Positions 50,205-57,600 of a stretch of DNA of 64,000 nucleotides are shown here, in pieces (position 1 is the stretch's first letter; each line of letters starts with the position of its first letter). The stretch comes from AP-16 sp046727735 (GTDB lineage Bacteria; Pseudomonadota; Alphaproteobacteria; Rhizobiales; Xanthobacteraceae). Below the pieces are notes generated by a model. That model was given only the letters and a program-made list of their open reading frames with translations. It did no database searches and was not told where the DNA came from. Both the position numbers and the translations under genes were made by a program. The stretch is from contig JBKPDF010000017.1 in assembly GCA_046727735.1 (NCBI GenBank), forward strand, positions 78,659 to 142,658, given 5' to 3'.

Positions 50205-51452
50205 TCAGCTTGCTTCCGCCACCCTCCCCAACAGCAGCGCCCGTTCGCGCGCATTCTGCGTGAGCTGTGCCGCGCGCTCGAATTCCGCTCGCGCCTCCTC
50301 GCGTCGGCCGAGCTTTTTCAACAAATCGCCGCGCACGCTCGGCAGCAGGTGGTAGTTCTTCAATGCGGGCTCGTTCGCGAGCGCATCGACCCGCGCCAAT
50401 CCCGCCTCCGGTCCGTCCACCATCGCAACCGCGACTGCGAGATTGAGTTCAACGACCGGCGATGGCGTGATCTCGGCGAGCTGACGGTACAACGATACGA
50501 TGCGCCGCCAATCGGTATCCTCCGCGGCCCGCGCGCGAGCGTGGCACGCCGCGATCGAGGCCTGCAGCGCGTACGGACCGAGCGGCCCTTGGGCCTGCGC
50601 ACGCGCGAGCGCCGCGAGGCCGCGGCGGATGAGCAACCGATCCCAGCGGGCGCGATTCTGGTCGAGCAGCAGGATCGGCTCACCGTTCGGGGCGACACGC
50701 GCCTTGAGCCGCGACGCCTGGATCTCCATCAATGCGACGAGCCCGTGCACCTCGCCTTCTTCGGCGGCAAGTTCCGCGAGGATACGGCCGAGGCGCAATC
50801 CCTCCTCGCAGAGCGCCGGACGCACCCAGTCCTCGCCCGCTGTCACCGAATAGCCTTCGTTGAAGATGAGGTAGATCACCTCGAGCACCGAGGCGAGCCG
50901 AGCTGCGCGATCCGTCCCGTACGGCACTTCGAACGGTACTTTTGCCTCGGCAAGCGTGCGCTTCGCCCGCCCGATGCGTTGCGCGATCGTCGGCTCCGCT
51001 GCGAGAAACGCGCGCGCGATCTCGTCCGTCGTCAACCCGCCGATCAAGCGCAGCGTCAAGGCAACGCGCGCCTCGGCCGAGAGCACCGGGTGGCAGGCCG
51101 TGAACATGAGACGCAGGAGATCGTCACCGATGTCGTCGTCGAGTGCAGCATCGAGATCGGGAATCTCGTGCCGGTCCATCTCGTGCCCGATCTCCTCGTG
51201 CTTGCGCTCGATCAGCCTGGCGCGCCGCGCCGCATCGAGCGCACGGTTCTTCGCCGTGGCCATGAGCCAGGCGCCCGGATTGTCGGGAATGCCCTGCGCG
51301 GGCCAAGTCTTGAGCGCTGCGATGAGAGCATCTTGCGCGTGCTCCTCCGCCGCGCCGACATCGCGGGTGAGGCGCATGAGGCCGGCGATGATCTTGGCCT
51401 GCTCGATGCGCCAGATCGCGTCGATCGCCCGGTAAGGATCGGGAGCCGTCAT
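50205..51452 (-). CDS. ECF42-type RNA polymerase sigma factor with TPR-like extension
   Basis: 415 residues. Sigma region 2 is in the first 100 residues (AEEHAQDALIAALKTWPAQG, NPGAWLMATAKNRALDAARR) and region 4 around 130-185 (LRLIGGLTTDEIARAFLAAE). The remaining 230 residues are a helical, TPR-like C-terminal domain (FNEGYSVTAGEDWVRPALCEE), typical of ECF42, whose activity depends on that extension instead of an anti-sigma factor. No anti-sigma gene is visible. Upstream on the same strand are three DGPF/YCII proteins, the standard partners of this group. A family-C repeat sits between them and the sigma gene. Confidence 0.92.
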   Translation of the reverse strand: MTAPDPYRAIDAIWRIEQAKIIAGLMRLTRDVGAAEEHAQDALIAALKTWPAQGIPDNPGAWLMATAKNRALDAARRARLIERKHEEIGHEMDRHEIPDLDAALDDDIGDDLLRLMFTACHPVLSAEARVALTLRLIGGLTTDEIARAFLAAEPTIAQRIGRAKRTLAEAKVPFEVPYGTDRAARLASVLEVIYLIFNEGYSVTAGEDWVRPALCEEGLRLGRILAELAAEEGEVHGLVALMEIQASRLKARVAPNGEPILLLDQNRARWDRLLIRRGLAALARAQAQGPLGPYALQASIAACHARARAAEDTDWRRIVSLYRQLAEITPSPVVELNLAVAVAMVDGPEAGLARVDALANEPALKNYHLLPSVRGDLLKKLGRREEARAEFERAAQLTQNARERALLLGRVAEAS

Positions 51453-51543
51453 GGCTCCCGACTAGAGCAAATCGGGCGCTTGCGGCAAGCCCCGCTTACC
51501 CGCCGGCGGCCGAAGGCATTCCGAGAGCAGCGCGTGATCTAGG

Positions 51544-51769
51544 TTGTTAGAAAATCCGAGCAGTACGCGCGCCTTCATCCCTCCCCGTCAGGGGAGGGTG
51601 GTTGCTCGCGCAAGCGAGCAACCGGGTGGGGTTCCTACCGACAGCAACATCGAACGCGCTCGGTGCCGGCGCAGGTGACTTTTCTCTGCGGCGGAGTTCG
51701 CCCGCCCCACCCGGCTCAGGGCCATGCCCTTCGCCACCCTCCCCTCCGGGGAGAGATAGGGCCGGCCCT
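51544..51769. repeat. family C repeat, inverted single copy
   Basis: This is the reverse complement of the 237-bp unit at 10807-11043: it starts TTGTTAGAAAATCCGAGCAG, contains GTTCCTACCGACAGCAACAT and TTTTCTCTGCGGCGGAGTTC, and ends near GGGCCGGC. It overlaps the last bases of the first YCII gene. The high similarity to a copy 40 kb away suggests recent spread or gene conversion. Confidence 0.9.
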
Positions 51770-52139
51770 ATTGCGTGCAGGTCGGGTCGAACATCGGGCG
51801 GAGCTCGATTTCCAGCTCGGTGACACCGGCATCCGCGTGGATCTTCATGACGCGCTTCGCGCCCTCGATCGCAGCTTGGTGACTGTCGTAGTTGAGGATC
51901 GCGAAGCCGCCGATCACTTCCTTGGCCTCCGCAAACGGCCCATCGGTGACCGTGACCCTGCCGTGCGTCATCCTGACCTTGTGGCCCTGCGAGCTCGGCA
52001 ACAGCCCGCCGCCCATCTCGAAGATGCCGATCTTGCTCTCCTCCTCGGCGAGCTTGCCCATCGCGGCGATCAGCTCCGGCTTGGGCGGCACGCCGGCCTC
52101 GAAGTCCTTGTTGGCTTTGATCATTGCCATGAAACGCAT
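51768..52139 (-). CDS. DGPF/YCII-domain protein 1
   Basis: 123 residues: MRFMAMIKANKDFEAGVPPK, then RVTVTDGPFAEAKEVIGGFA with the DGPF motif and a ferredoxin-like alpha/beta fold. The family is linked with ECF42 sigma factors and may be a target or signal partner. It is the gene nearest the sigma factor on the same strand. A histidine-containing YCII active site is not obvious. The stop overlaps the edge of the inverted repeat. Confidence 0.9.
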   Translation of the reverse strand: MRFMAMIKANKDFEAGVPPKPELIAAMGKLAEEESKIGIFEMGGGLLPSSQGHKVRMTHGRVTVTDGPFAEAKEVIGGFAILNYDSHQAAIEGAKRVMKIHADAGVTELEIELRPMFDPTCTQ

Positions 52140-52231
52140 GATGTCCCTCCGTGCTCGCGGAACGAACGTCCCGCTCCGACTTCACGACGAATGGCGCTTG
52201 GTGGAATCGACAGCGGAAGGCAAAATTCGGA

Positions 52232-52585
52232 TCACTTTTCCCAGCAAGGACCGACTTCGCGCACCTCGATCGTGGCGAATTCGGCGGCCGGGCATTCGCG
52301 CGCATAGCGAACCGCGTCCTCACGCGAACAATCGAGCAGGAAGAAGCCCCCGACGATCTCTTTGGCCTCCGCGAAGGGTCCGTCGACGAGACTGCACTTG
52401 CCATTTCGCACCGCGACGCGGACACCGTTCGCTGTCGGTGAAAGTGAGTCGTAGGCTTTCAAGATGCCGCGTGCCTTGAGACGCTCGCCGAACGCGACCA
52501 TCCGGTCGTAGAGGACCTTCCCGTCCGCCACCGGCCGCGCCTCACGCTGCCCGGCCGGCTCCATCACCAACAACATGTGCGGCAT
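52232..52585 (-). CDS. DGPF/YCII-domain protein 2
   Basis: 117 residues: MPHMLLVMEPAGQREARPVA, then CSLVDGPFAEAKEIVGGFFL. It is more divergent from its two neighbours than they are from each other, with a methionine-rich first strand in place of MRFM. It lies 92 bp upstream of protein 1. Three paralogues in a row suggest either hetero-oligomer formation or three separate signals for one sigma factor. Confidence 0.88.
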   Translation of the reverse strand: MPHMLLVMEPAGQREARPVADGKVLYDRMVAFGERLKARGILKAYDSLSPTANGVRVAVRNGKCSLVDGPFAEAKEIVGGFFLLDCSREDAVRYARECPAAEFATIEVREVGPCWEK

Positions 52586-52761
52586 TGCTACCCCTCACAG
52601 GCTCCTATTGCTGCGACCAGCGCCATCCGGTCGACGCCGAGCTTGTCCCAACCGTATCATTTTGCCGGAAAGAGATCGCCATCGGCCTGCCAACTCCCCG
52701 ACCGCGTTGAACACGCGATCCGCCTCCGCCTCGTCCTTCACCGAAAGCGAGGGGAGTCCCG

Positions 52762-53181
52762 CTAATTCTTCTGCCGCGCCATCTGTTCGCCGAGCGCCTT
52801 GTGATGCTCCACCGCGGGGCTCTCGCCGAAATCTTCCATCTCGAAGAACTGGCGGATCTCGATTTCGCCGTCTTCTTCGTGCGGGTTGGGGCAACGTTTC
52901 ATCCATTCGATTGCCTCGGCAATCGATTTCACCTGGATGATCCAGTAGCCGGCGATCAGCTCCTTCGTCTCGGCAAACGGCCCGTCGATCACATGGCGCT
53001 TATTGCCGGAAAATCGGATGCGCGCGCCCTTCGAGCTCGGCCGCAACCCCGCGGCATCGAGCAGGATGCCGGCCTTGACCATGCCCTCGTTGAATTTCGC
53101 CATCGCCTCGAGCAATGCCTCCGACGGCATCTTGCCGGCTTCGGAATCCTTGCTCGCCTTGACGATCACCATGAAACGCAT
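52762..53181 (-). CDS. DGPF/YCII-domain protein 3
   Basis: 139 residues from MRFMVIVKASKDSEAGKMPS, with KRHVIDGPFAETKELIAGYW and a longer C-terminus (CPNPHEEDGEIEIRQFFEME) than proteins 1 and 2. The longer open frame to 53418 is not supported by a start or coding character. It is 176 bp upstream of protein 2. The 5' neighbour is a small exported protein, so the operon may start further up. Confidence 0.9.
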   Translation of the reverse strand: MRFMVIVKASKDSEAGKMPSEALLEAMAKFNEGMVKAGILLDAAGLRPSSKGARIRFSGNKRHVIDGPFAETKELIAGYWIIQVKSIAEAIEWMKRCPNPHEEDGEIEIRQFFEMEDFGESPAVEHHKALGEQMARQKN

Positions 53182-53221
53182 CGGATCATCCCTTCTGCTT
53201 GTGTCGCCCATTCGACCGAGG

Positions 53222-53443
53222 TCAGGGCTCACTGTTGCTCGCAATCCGGCAAATCCTCGCCGCGGCCGGAGACTGGGTGCGTTGGAAGGCCTCGAAGCTT
53301 GCGCGGATGTCGGGATCGCCGATCCGCAGCGTCGTTCCACACGCGGGCGCCGACCGCCCGTCATCCGAGGGAGCGTATAGCAGGGCGAGCACCGCCAGCG
53401 CGATCGCCGGAAGCACAAGAAAGCGCAGCTTGAATTCGATCAC
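53222..53443 (-). CDS. 73-residue small exported or membrane protein
   Basis: A GTG start with AGGAGG six bases upstream opens VIEFKLRFLVLPAIALAVLA, a hydrophobic helix likely to be a signal peptide or anchor. A 50-residue mature part with two cysteines (SAPACGTTLR, ARICRIAS) follows and could form a disulfide in the periplasm. It lies 40 bp upstream of the third YCII gene on the same strand. No family is recognised. A longer in-frame option to 53728 lacks a binding site. Confidence 0.65.
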   Translation of the reverse strand: MIEFKLRFLVLPAIALAVLALLYAPSDDGRSAPACGTTLRIGDPDIRASFEAFQRTQSPAAARICRIASNSEP

Positions 53444-53794
53444 CGAAGCCTCCTGTCGCGTCCTGCAAGAACGACGAAGGAGGTGAGCGCGAATCGACAG
53501 ATCGGCGAAAAAATTCTTTGAGACGCGATGCGGTTTTCCTACGCTGTTGAAGCGGCTCAGAAAATCCCGCCCATCGCCAACACCGGTGAGCATTGGGCGC
53601 GTTTTCCTGGGTTGCGCAGCCTTTCGCATTTTGCCGGGATTCTTTGCCGACAGAGGCATGTCCGTTACTGGCACGCGCGGACCTATCGCAGCCCGGCCAT
53701 TTGCCGCTTTGGAGGGCAAACCGGACATCGGCCGCCGACAGCCGAACCTAGGTTTCAGCGCGGCCGCCGCAACCCGAACTGCAGCAGCGCTCGC
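53444..53794. other. 350-bp intergenic region
   Basis: Lies between two small minus-strand genes. The stretch GGCCATTTGCCGCTTTGGAG and neighbouring GGACATCGGCCGCC looks like degenerate dispersed sequence of the kind seen before the orphan binding-protein gene at 48.85 kb. Open frames cross it on both strands but none has a convincing start. The promoter of the 73-residue protein should be here. Confidence 0.5.
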
Positions 53795-53959
53795 TCAGAT
53801 CCGGTTCAAGAGAAGTAGAATCAGGATGATGATCAATATCACTCCCAACAGTCCCATGCCGCGGTGCCCGTATCCGTAGCCGTATCCCCGACCGCCGCCG
53901 TGGAATCCGCCGGCGAGAATGATGATGATGACGATGAGCAGAATCAGTCCGAGCGACAT
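53795..53959 (-). CDS. 54-residue small membrane protein, glycine/tyrosine-rich loop (DUF3309-like)
   Basis: Encodes two very hydrophobic helices, SLGLILLIVIIIIILAGG and GLLGVILIIILILLLLNRI, joined by a glycine/tyrosine/histidine loop (HGGGRGYGYGYGHRG). GGGGGAA lies six bases before the ATG. The shape is that of the DUF3309-type tiny membrane proteins frequent in Rhizobiales. A role in envelope stress is sometimes suggested for such proteins; here it is only a hairpin-like integral membrane peptide. Confidence 0.72.
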   Translation of the reverse strand: MSLGLILLIVIIIILAGGFHGGGRGYGYGYGHRGMGLLGVILIIILILLLLNRI

Positions 53960-54243
53960 GGCGTTCCCCCGCGAATCGAGCCCAGCTTCGCGACCCTACC
54001 ATGGGTCTGCCGGGTTCCGACGGGTTTCGCTACGCTCAATCCCGTCCAACGAACGATCAGCCGCGGAGACCCGATGATGAGCCCCTCCCCCCGCTGGAAA
54101 CGCCGGCCCGAGGGCTCGACCTGGGGCGGAGGGTGTGAACCTAGCAATCACAACAGGATAGCGTCTACAGAACCGGCTATCTGCGCTTCTTGACACCAAA
54201 AGCGTTTTTCCGAAACCTACAAACCCTATCTCATCCAGCTTCA
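53960..54243. other. intergenic region with a short inverted element
   Basis: GACGGGTTTCGCTACGCTCAATCCCGTCCAAC (from about 54018, given here only by its ends GACGGG and CCCGTC) is a short hairpin of the kind dispersed in Bradyrhizobium-like genomes. The rest shows no gene. The high-G+C backbone appears to give way to lower-G+C sequence from about here onward. Confidence 0.45.
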
Positions 54244-54244
54244 T

Positions 54245-54287
54245 CAAAAGAACGGTCTCGGTCAGGTGTTTCCCAACCGAGACCGTC
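54245..54287 (-). terminator. intrinsic terminator of the glycine/tyrosine-rich protein gene
   Basis: ACGGTCTCGGT (54252-54262) and ACCGAGACCGT (54276-54286) form an 11-bp perfect stem with a 13-base loop. On the minus strand the stem is followed by TTCTTTT. It lies about 60 bp after the stop of the gene at 54344. Confidence 0.85.
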
Positions 54288-54343
54288 TTATCCCTCCCCC
54301 GCAACAGGCGTGAGGGACACTGTCGGGAGGAGGGCGGTAGTTA

Positions 54344-54685
54344 TCACCAACCCCAGCGTGGCCCTACTCCGATTCCGATGCCGACCCCAGGGCCGTAAAC
54401 CCCCACTCCGGGTCCATATCCACCGTAATAACCGGGATACCCTCCATAGTAGCCCGGCCCATAGCCGCCGCCGTAATAGCCTCCGTAATAGCCTCGTCGG
54501 CAGATCAGCGGGCATCCGACACACCGCCGCCAGCAGCGGACCGATTCAATGGGGCTGGTTTGGGCGATGGCGGCGTGAACTCCGGATGCAGTGCCCGGCG
54601 TCATAGCCTGAGCACCGCCCACCGGCAGAAGGGATGCTGTCGTGATCACCACCGAAGCGGCGGTCGCCAAAATCAGTTGTCGCAT
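54344..54685 (-). CDS. secreted glycine/tyrosine-rich repeat protein
   Basis: 113 residues: a signal peptide (MRQLILATAASVVITTASLL, cleaved near AQA-MTP), a short linker with CWRRCVGCPLIC (four cysteines), and a low-complexity tail of GYYGG / GYGPG / GVGIGIGVG units to the end. Similar tails occur in small exported proteins of Rhizobiales. GGAGAATGCT precedes the ATG at 54685 and an intrinsic terminator follows. The four closely spaced cysteines could bind a metal or make disulfides. The role is unknown. Confidence 0.78.
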   Translation of the reverse strand: MRQLILATAASVVITTASLLPVGGAQAMTPGTASGVHAAIAQTSPIESVRCWRRCVGCPLICRRGYYGGYYGGGYGPGYYGGYPGYYGGYGPGVGVYGPGVGIGIGVGPRWGW

Positions 54686-54827
54686 AGCATTCTCCTTCAC
54701 AGAAATGGTCGGCCCAAAATCCAGACCGCCCGGGGGCCAGACCAACTCCCAAAGACGTTGGCTTGTTCCTTGGCTGATAGCGGCGGGCGGCTTCTGAACT
54801 AAACTCAGCATTATCGCACAAAAACAC

Positions 54828-54855
54828 TTGAGCACCATTTTCGCTGGTTTATACT
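54828..54855 (+). promoter_or_regulatory. sigma70-like promoter of the recombinase gene
   Basis: TTGAGC (54828-54833) and TATACT (54850-54855) are separated by 16 bp, a good -35/-10 pair. Transcription would begin near 54862, which places the GTG at 54856 outside the transcript and supports the ATG at 54889 as the recombinase start. Confidence 0.65.
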
Positions 54856-54888
54856 GTGCGAAAGTCTGGAACGAAAGTGGATGGCTCA

Positions 54889-55461
54889 ATGGTGGTATAT
54901 GGATACGCAAGGGTGTCCACTGGGTCGCAGTCCTTGTCCGCCCAGGATGCCCAGTTGCGTTCGGCGGGGGCAGTCAAGGTCTATGCCGAGAAAGCATCCG
55001 GGGCTAAGACCGACGGGCGCAAGCAACTCCACCGACTACTCAAGACCATCAACCACGGCGATACGGTGCTGGTCTGTCGGCTCGATCGGCTCGCACGGTC
55101 AACCCGAGACCTGCTCAACATTCTCGACAGCGTTGGCAAGACCGGAGCGAACTTCAAGAGTCTATCCGATACTTGGGCAGACACCACGACGCCCCACGGT
55201 CGGTTGATGCTGACGGTGCTGGGTGGTCTTGCCGAGTTCGAACGCTCGCTGATCCTGGAACGCACACAGCACGGCATCAAGCGGGCAAAGGCGGCGGGTG
55301 TCAAGTTCGGGAGACCATCGAAACTCACCCCCTACCAGCAACGGGAAGCAATCGCACGACGGGAGGCAGGTGAGACATTCCACGAGATCGCCCGCACCTA
55401 CAATGTATCGCACACGGCCATCGTCCGGCTCTGGCAAAAGCATGAAGCAAAACGACTATGA
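54889..55461 (+). CDS. small serine recombinase (resolvase/invertase)
   Basis: 190 residues. MVVYGYARVSTGSQSLSAQD carries the catalytic Ser10; arginines in the DTVLVCRLDRLARSTRDLLN segment and GRLMLTVLGGLAEFERSLI complete the catalytic domain. A C-terminal helix-turn-helix (YQQREAIARREAGETFHEIA) binds DNA. The size matches Tn3 resolvases and Hin/Pin invertases, not large serine integrases. Its stop overlaps the next gene's start (ATGA at 55458). No crossover site was identified, so resolution versus inversion is open. Confidence 0.93.
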   Translation: MVVYGYARVSTGSQSLSAQDAQLRSAGAVKVYAEKASGAKTDGRKQLHRLLKTINHGDTVLVCRLDRLARSTRDLLNILDSVGKTGANFKSLSDTWADTTTPHGRLMLTVLGGLAEFERSLILERTQHGIKRAKAAGVKFGRPSKLTPYQQREAIARREAGETFHEIARTYNVSHTAIVRLWQKHEAKRL

Positions 55462-56303
55462 TAAAACTAGATAAAATGCGGCAAACGATGCGGGTTTTGA
55501 AAGCGTCTCGGAAGGTGGAGACCAAGGACGCTTATCACATGGAGCAATATCTCTATCTCTTCGTGACCACGCTGATAAAACTGGAAAGGGGCATCGCTCC
55601 TGCTCCGAAGATTCGCCGTCCGATGAAAGACAGTCAATGGCGGAGAATCAAGGCCATCAAGGAAATCAATATTCCCGATAGGGCACGCCCCCACATCGAA
55701 TTCGCCCTGTCCCAATACCAGGTGGCCTCCAAACTGTTCTCTAGTCTCGATAAAGCCAGAAGCAAGAATAGGGAGGAGGGGCGAGTTGCAAAGGACTTGG
55801 AGCGGGCAAGAAAGAGCCTGGAACGGTATCACAAGCCATTACGAGAGAAGGCCGAGAGCCTCCGAGTTTATAGCGACAGTGATGAGGAGTTTGATAATTT
55901 CCTGCGGAGAGGAACACCATTTACAGCATTAGAGGAGATGTTGAGGGAGGCGCAGGAAACCTTTGCGGCAATGGCGAAAGGTCGTGTCGGCCATCGCACC
56001 ACCAATATTGCAATGCGGTGGTTGGTGTTTTATCTGGCGATAATCTTGTTATTCTATCGTCCCGACATTGCCTGGGAGCGTAGCAAAGCGGTTAGGGCAT
56101 TTGTCGTCGAGGTGCTTCGTATCGTGGAACCGATGCCCAAGGAGACCTCCGCCGACCAGTTCATTGTGTTGGTCGGTAAAATCGTTCAGGCAATAAGGGG
56201 AATGACGACGCCCGACCGCCCATTGAGTGATGATGATAAGCGGGAATTGATCGATGAAGTCGCTGCCCAACTTGTCCGTAGGGAAGTCGAACTAAAGGAT
56301 TGA
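55458..56303 (+). CDS. 281-residue hypothetical protein coupled to the recombinase
   Basis: No family recognised. Residues 1-30 are basic, 85-140 form a strongly charged helix/coiled coil (KARSKNREEGRVAKDLERAR), 184-200 is a hydrophobic segment (MRWLVFYLAIILLFYR), and the C-terminus is acidic (DDDKRELIDEVAAQLVRREV). The hydrophobic part may be a buried helix instead of a membrane span. Start and stop both form ATGA overlaps with neighbours, so it is made together with the recombinase and may be an accessory factor. That role is an inference. Confidence 0.78.
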   Translation: MIKLDKMRQTMRVLKASRKVETKDAYHMEQYLYLFVTTLIKLERGIAPAPKIRRPMKDSQWRRIKAIKEINIPDRARPHIEFALSQYQVASKLFSSLDKARSKNREEGRVAKDLERARKSLERYHKPLREKAESLRVYSDSDEEFDNFLRRGTPFTALEEMLREAQETFAAMAKGRVGHRTTNIAMRWLVFYLAIILLFYRPDIAWERSKAVRAFVVEVLRIVEPMPKETSADQFIVLVGKIVQAIRGMTTPDRPLSDDDKRELIDEVAAQLVRREVELKD

Positions 56304-56701
56304 ATCGACCACAACTTCATCCCCGACACCATCAGGGCGGTTGGGCAGGGACTCTCCTGTTGTTAGCATTGGTTTTGAGTCGAAGACTTCGCCACGGCCT
56401 TCTCGGGCTGGGCCTAGCCGTCGTTGGCGGCCTGTGGCTGCTGGTCGCCTCTGTCCTGAGACCCGACCTGGCAGGTGTTGGTGCGGCCTTGGTTGGCGGC
56501 GGTGTCTTGGCCGTTGGTCTGTGGCTGGTCTCGTCGGGGCTGGCCTGGCTGCTCCGCCTCATCGTGGAAGATGTCAGGGCAGATTTTGCGGCTTATCGTG
56601 GAGGAGCGCAATGCCCTGCGCCAGGCATCCCATCTCCCCTTGTTGGATGTGGAGCGGGAGGTCGAACGGCTGCGCCAAGTCGAGGAGGACAAGGCGTTTG
56701 A
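56300..56701 (+). CDS. small polytopic membrane protein of the recombinase cassette
   Basis: 133 residues from an ATG overlapping the upstream stop. Hydrophobic segments at about 17-27, 33-53 and 58-86 (LLGLGLAVVGGLWLLVASVL, ALVGGGVLAVGLWLVSSG) suggest two or three membrane helices. The last 35 residues, PGIPSPLVGCGAGGRTAAPS and onward, lie in the region shared with the next gene in another frame and have weak coding character. No family is recognised. The protein may end earlier in function than in sequence. Confidence 0.55.
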   Translation: MNRPQLHPRHHQGGWAGTLLLLALVLSRRLRHGLLGLGLAVVGGLWLLVASVLRPDLAGVGAALVGGGVLAVGLWLVSSGLAWLLRLIVEDVRADFAAYRGGAQCPAPGIPSPLVGCGAGGRTAAPSRGGQGV

Positions 56702-56870
56702 GGAATACATCGCCGCCAATCGAGCGCTGGAAGACCGGCTGGTGCGCCGGATCGTTTCCCGCTGGCAACGCCACTGCGGCGACCCGAACTGGAAGCCAGG
56801 GTTCGTTGTGGGGCTCGGGATCGGGGCGACCATCCGAGGGCTGTTCCTGCGACGGTGGCAGGGCGAGTGA
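56571..56870 (+). CDS. 99-residue coiled-coil protein with C-terminal hydrophobic segment
   Basis: Begins MSGQILRLIVEERNALRQAS (an alternative GTG start is at 56598), followed by a heptad-like helix LLDVEREVERLRQVEEDKAF and a basic stretch. It ends with FVVGLGIGATIRGLFLRRW, a short hydrophobic segment that may be a tail anchor. It overlaps the 3' end of the preceding gene by 131 bp in a different frame. It is convergent with the minus-strand cassette, whose last stop is one base away. No family is recognised. Confidence 0.6.
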   Translation: MSGQILRLIVEERNALRQASHLPLLDVEREVERLRQVEEDKAFEEYIAANRALEDRLVRRIVSRWQRHCGDPNWKPGFVVGLGIGATIRGLFLRRWQGE

Positions 56871-56871
56871 A

Positions 56872-57111
56872 TCACCGAGTTTTGCCGTCCTCCCCAATCA
56901 CCACGGCCACGACTCCGTCCCGCCCCCAATCAGGCGATGTTGTTATGGTCGGCTGGGAAGGTCGCTCTTGCGACCGACCTTTGGTGGACGGTGATGGTGA
57001 TGGTGGTGGCTTCAGCGGCTCGGCCTGTCGTCGTGATGCTTCTCTGGCCGCCGCCTTGGCTTCAACTAACTCCACCCATAGGCGTGACTCCCGATTGAAC
57101 CACTCCGACAT
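56872..57111 (-). CDS. 79-residue hypothetical protein, last gene of the minus-strand cassette
   Basis: MSEWFNRESRLWVELVEAKA starts a charged, helical N-terminal half. A proline/serine-rich linker (PLKPPPSPSPSTKGRSQERP) and a short C-terminal strand (GVVAVVIGEDGKTR) follow. The start overlaps the upstream stop as TAATG, which is strong evidence for translation. Nothing in it identifies a function. Confidence 0.6.
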   Translation of the reverse strand: MSEWFNRESRLWVELVEAKAAAREASRRQAEPLKPPPSPSPSTKGRSQERPSQPTITTSPDWGRDGVVAVVIGEDGKTR

Positions 57112-57299
57112 TACTGCAGGGTTCCCGTCCCAGGATGAATCAGATGCCAGGTGATGATGTCGTGGCTGTCATCCTGATCGTCGGATGACGGCACCACAGT
57201 CTCGGGGCGGGCGAATGGATATAGGGGCGGACGCTGCCGGGGTTGATATGTCCTGTCCCGATTGATGATGTTCTTCGCCACCTGCTTCCAGTCAGTCAT
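57111..57299 (-). CDS. 62-residue hypothetical protein of the minus-strand cassette
   Basis: MTDWKQVAKNIINRDRTYQP opens a small basic then acidic protein (VVPSSDDQDDSHDIITWHLI). The start overlaps the end of the upstream gene by 8 bp, and the stop forms TAATG with the next start. The tight packing argues that it is translated. No family is recognised. Confidence 0.58.
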   Translation of the reverse strand: MTDWKQVAKNIINRDRTYQPRQRPPLYPFARPETVVPSSDDQDDSHDIITWHLIHPGTGTLQ

Positions 57300-57600
57300 A
57301 GCCGCCGTCTCCCTCTGTCAGCAACTGGGGCGGGGCTGATCCGCCCAAGGGCCGACCAGGTTGACGGTGTTGACCACTCCACACTTCCCCGAGGCGGCGT
57401 GGTCTCGGCTCAGGCCGATGCTGCTCCCGATGCAGCAGGGAAAGTCCCCGCTTCCAGTTGGAATATTGCCGCCCGGCCTCCGCCACGATGATGGACACTC
57501 GCCTCCGATCCACAAGTTGCCGTTCCTGCTCGGTGAGTGGCGTCAGAACTGACTTCTGAGACAGCATCCAATCCAGGCAATCCCGGTCAATATCATTCAT
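57292..57600 (-). CDS. 102-residue hypothetical protein of the minus-strand cassette
   Basis: MNDIDRDCLDWMLSQKSVLT is followed by a charged helix (EQERQLVDRRRVSIIVAEAG) and a basic, glycine/proline-rich C-terminus. It starts in an ATGA overlap with the 221-residue gene. The C-terminal third is low in complexity and may be disordered. The combination of a short helical domain and a basic tail would suit nucleic-acid binding, but no motif shows it. Confidence 0.55.
   Translation of the reverse strand: MNDIDRDCLDWMLSQKSVLTPLTEQERQLVDRRRVSIIVAEAGRQYSNWKRGLSLLHREQHRPEPRPRRLGEVWSGQHRQPGRPLGGSAPPQLLTEGDGGYD

Noticed and set aside
54000..54900. A tRNA or tmRNA gene serving as the island attachment site.
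   Set aside because: No cloverleaf-like sequence or CCA end could be read there, and no direct repeat matching the right side was found.
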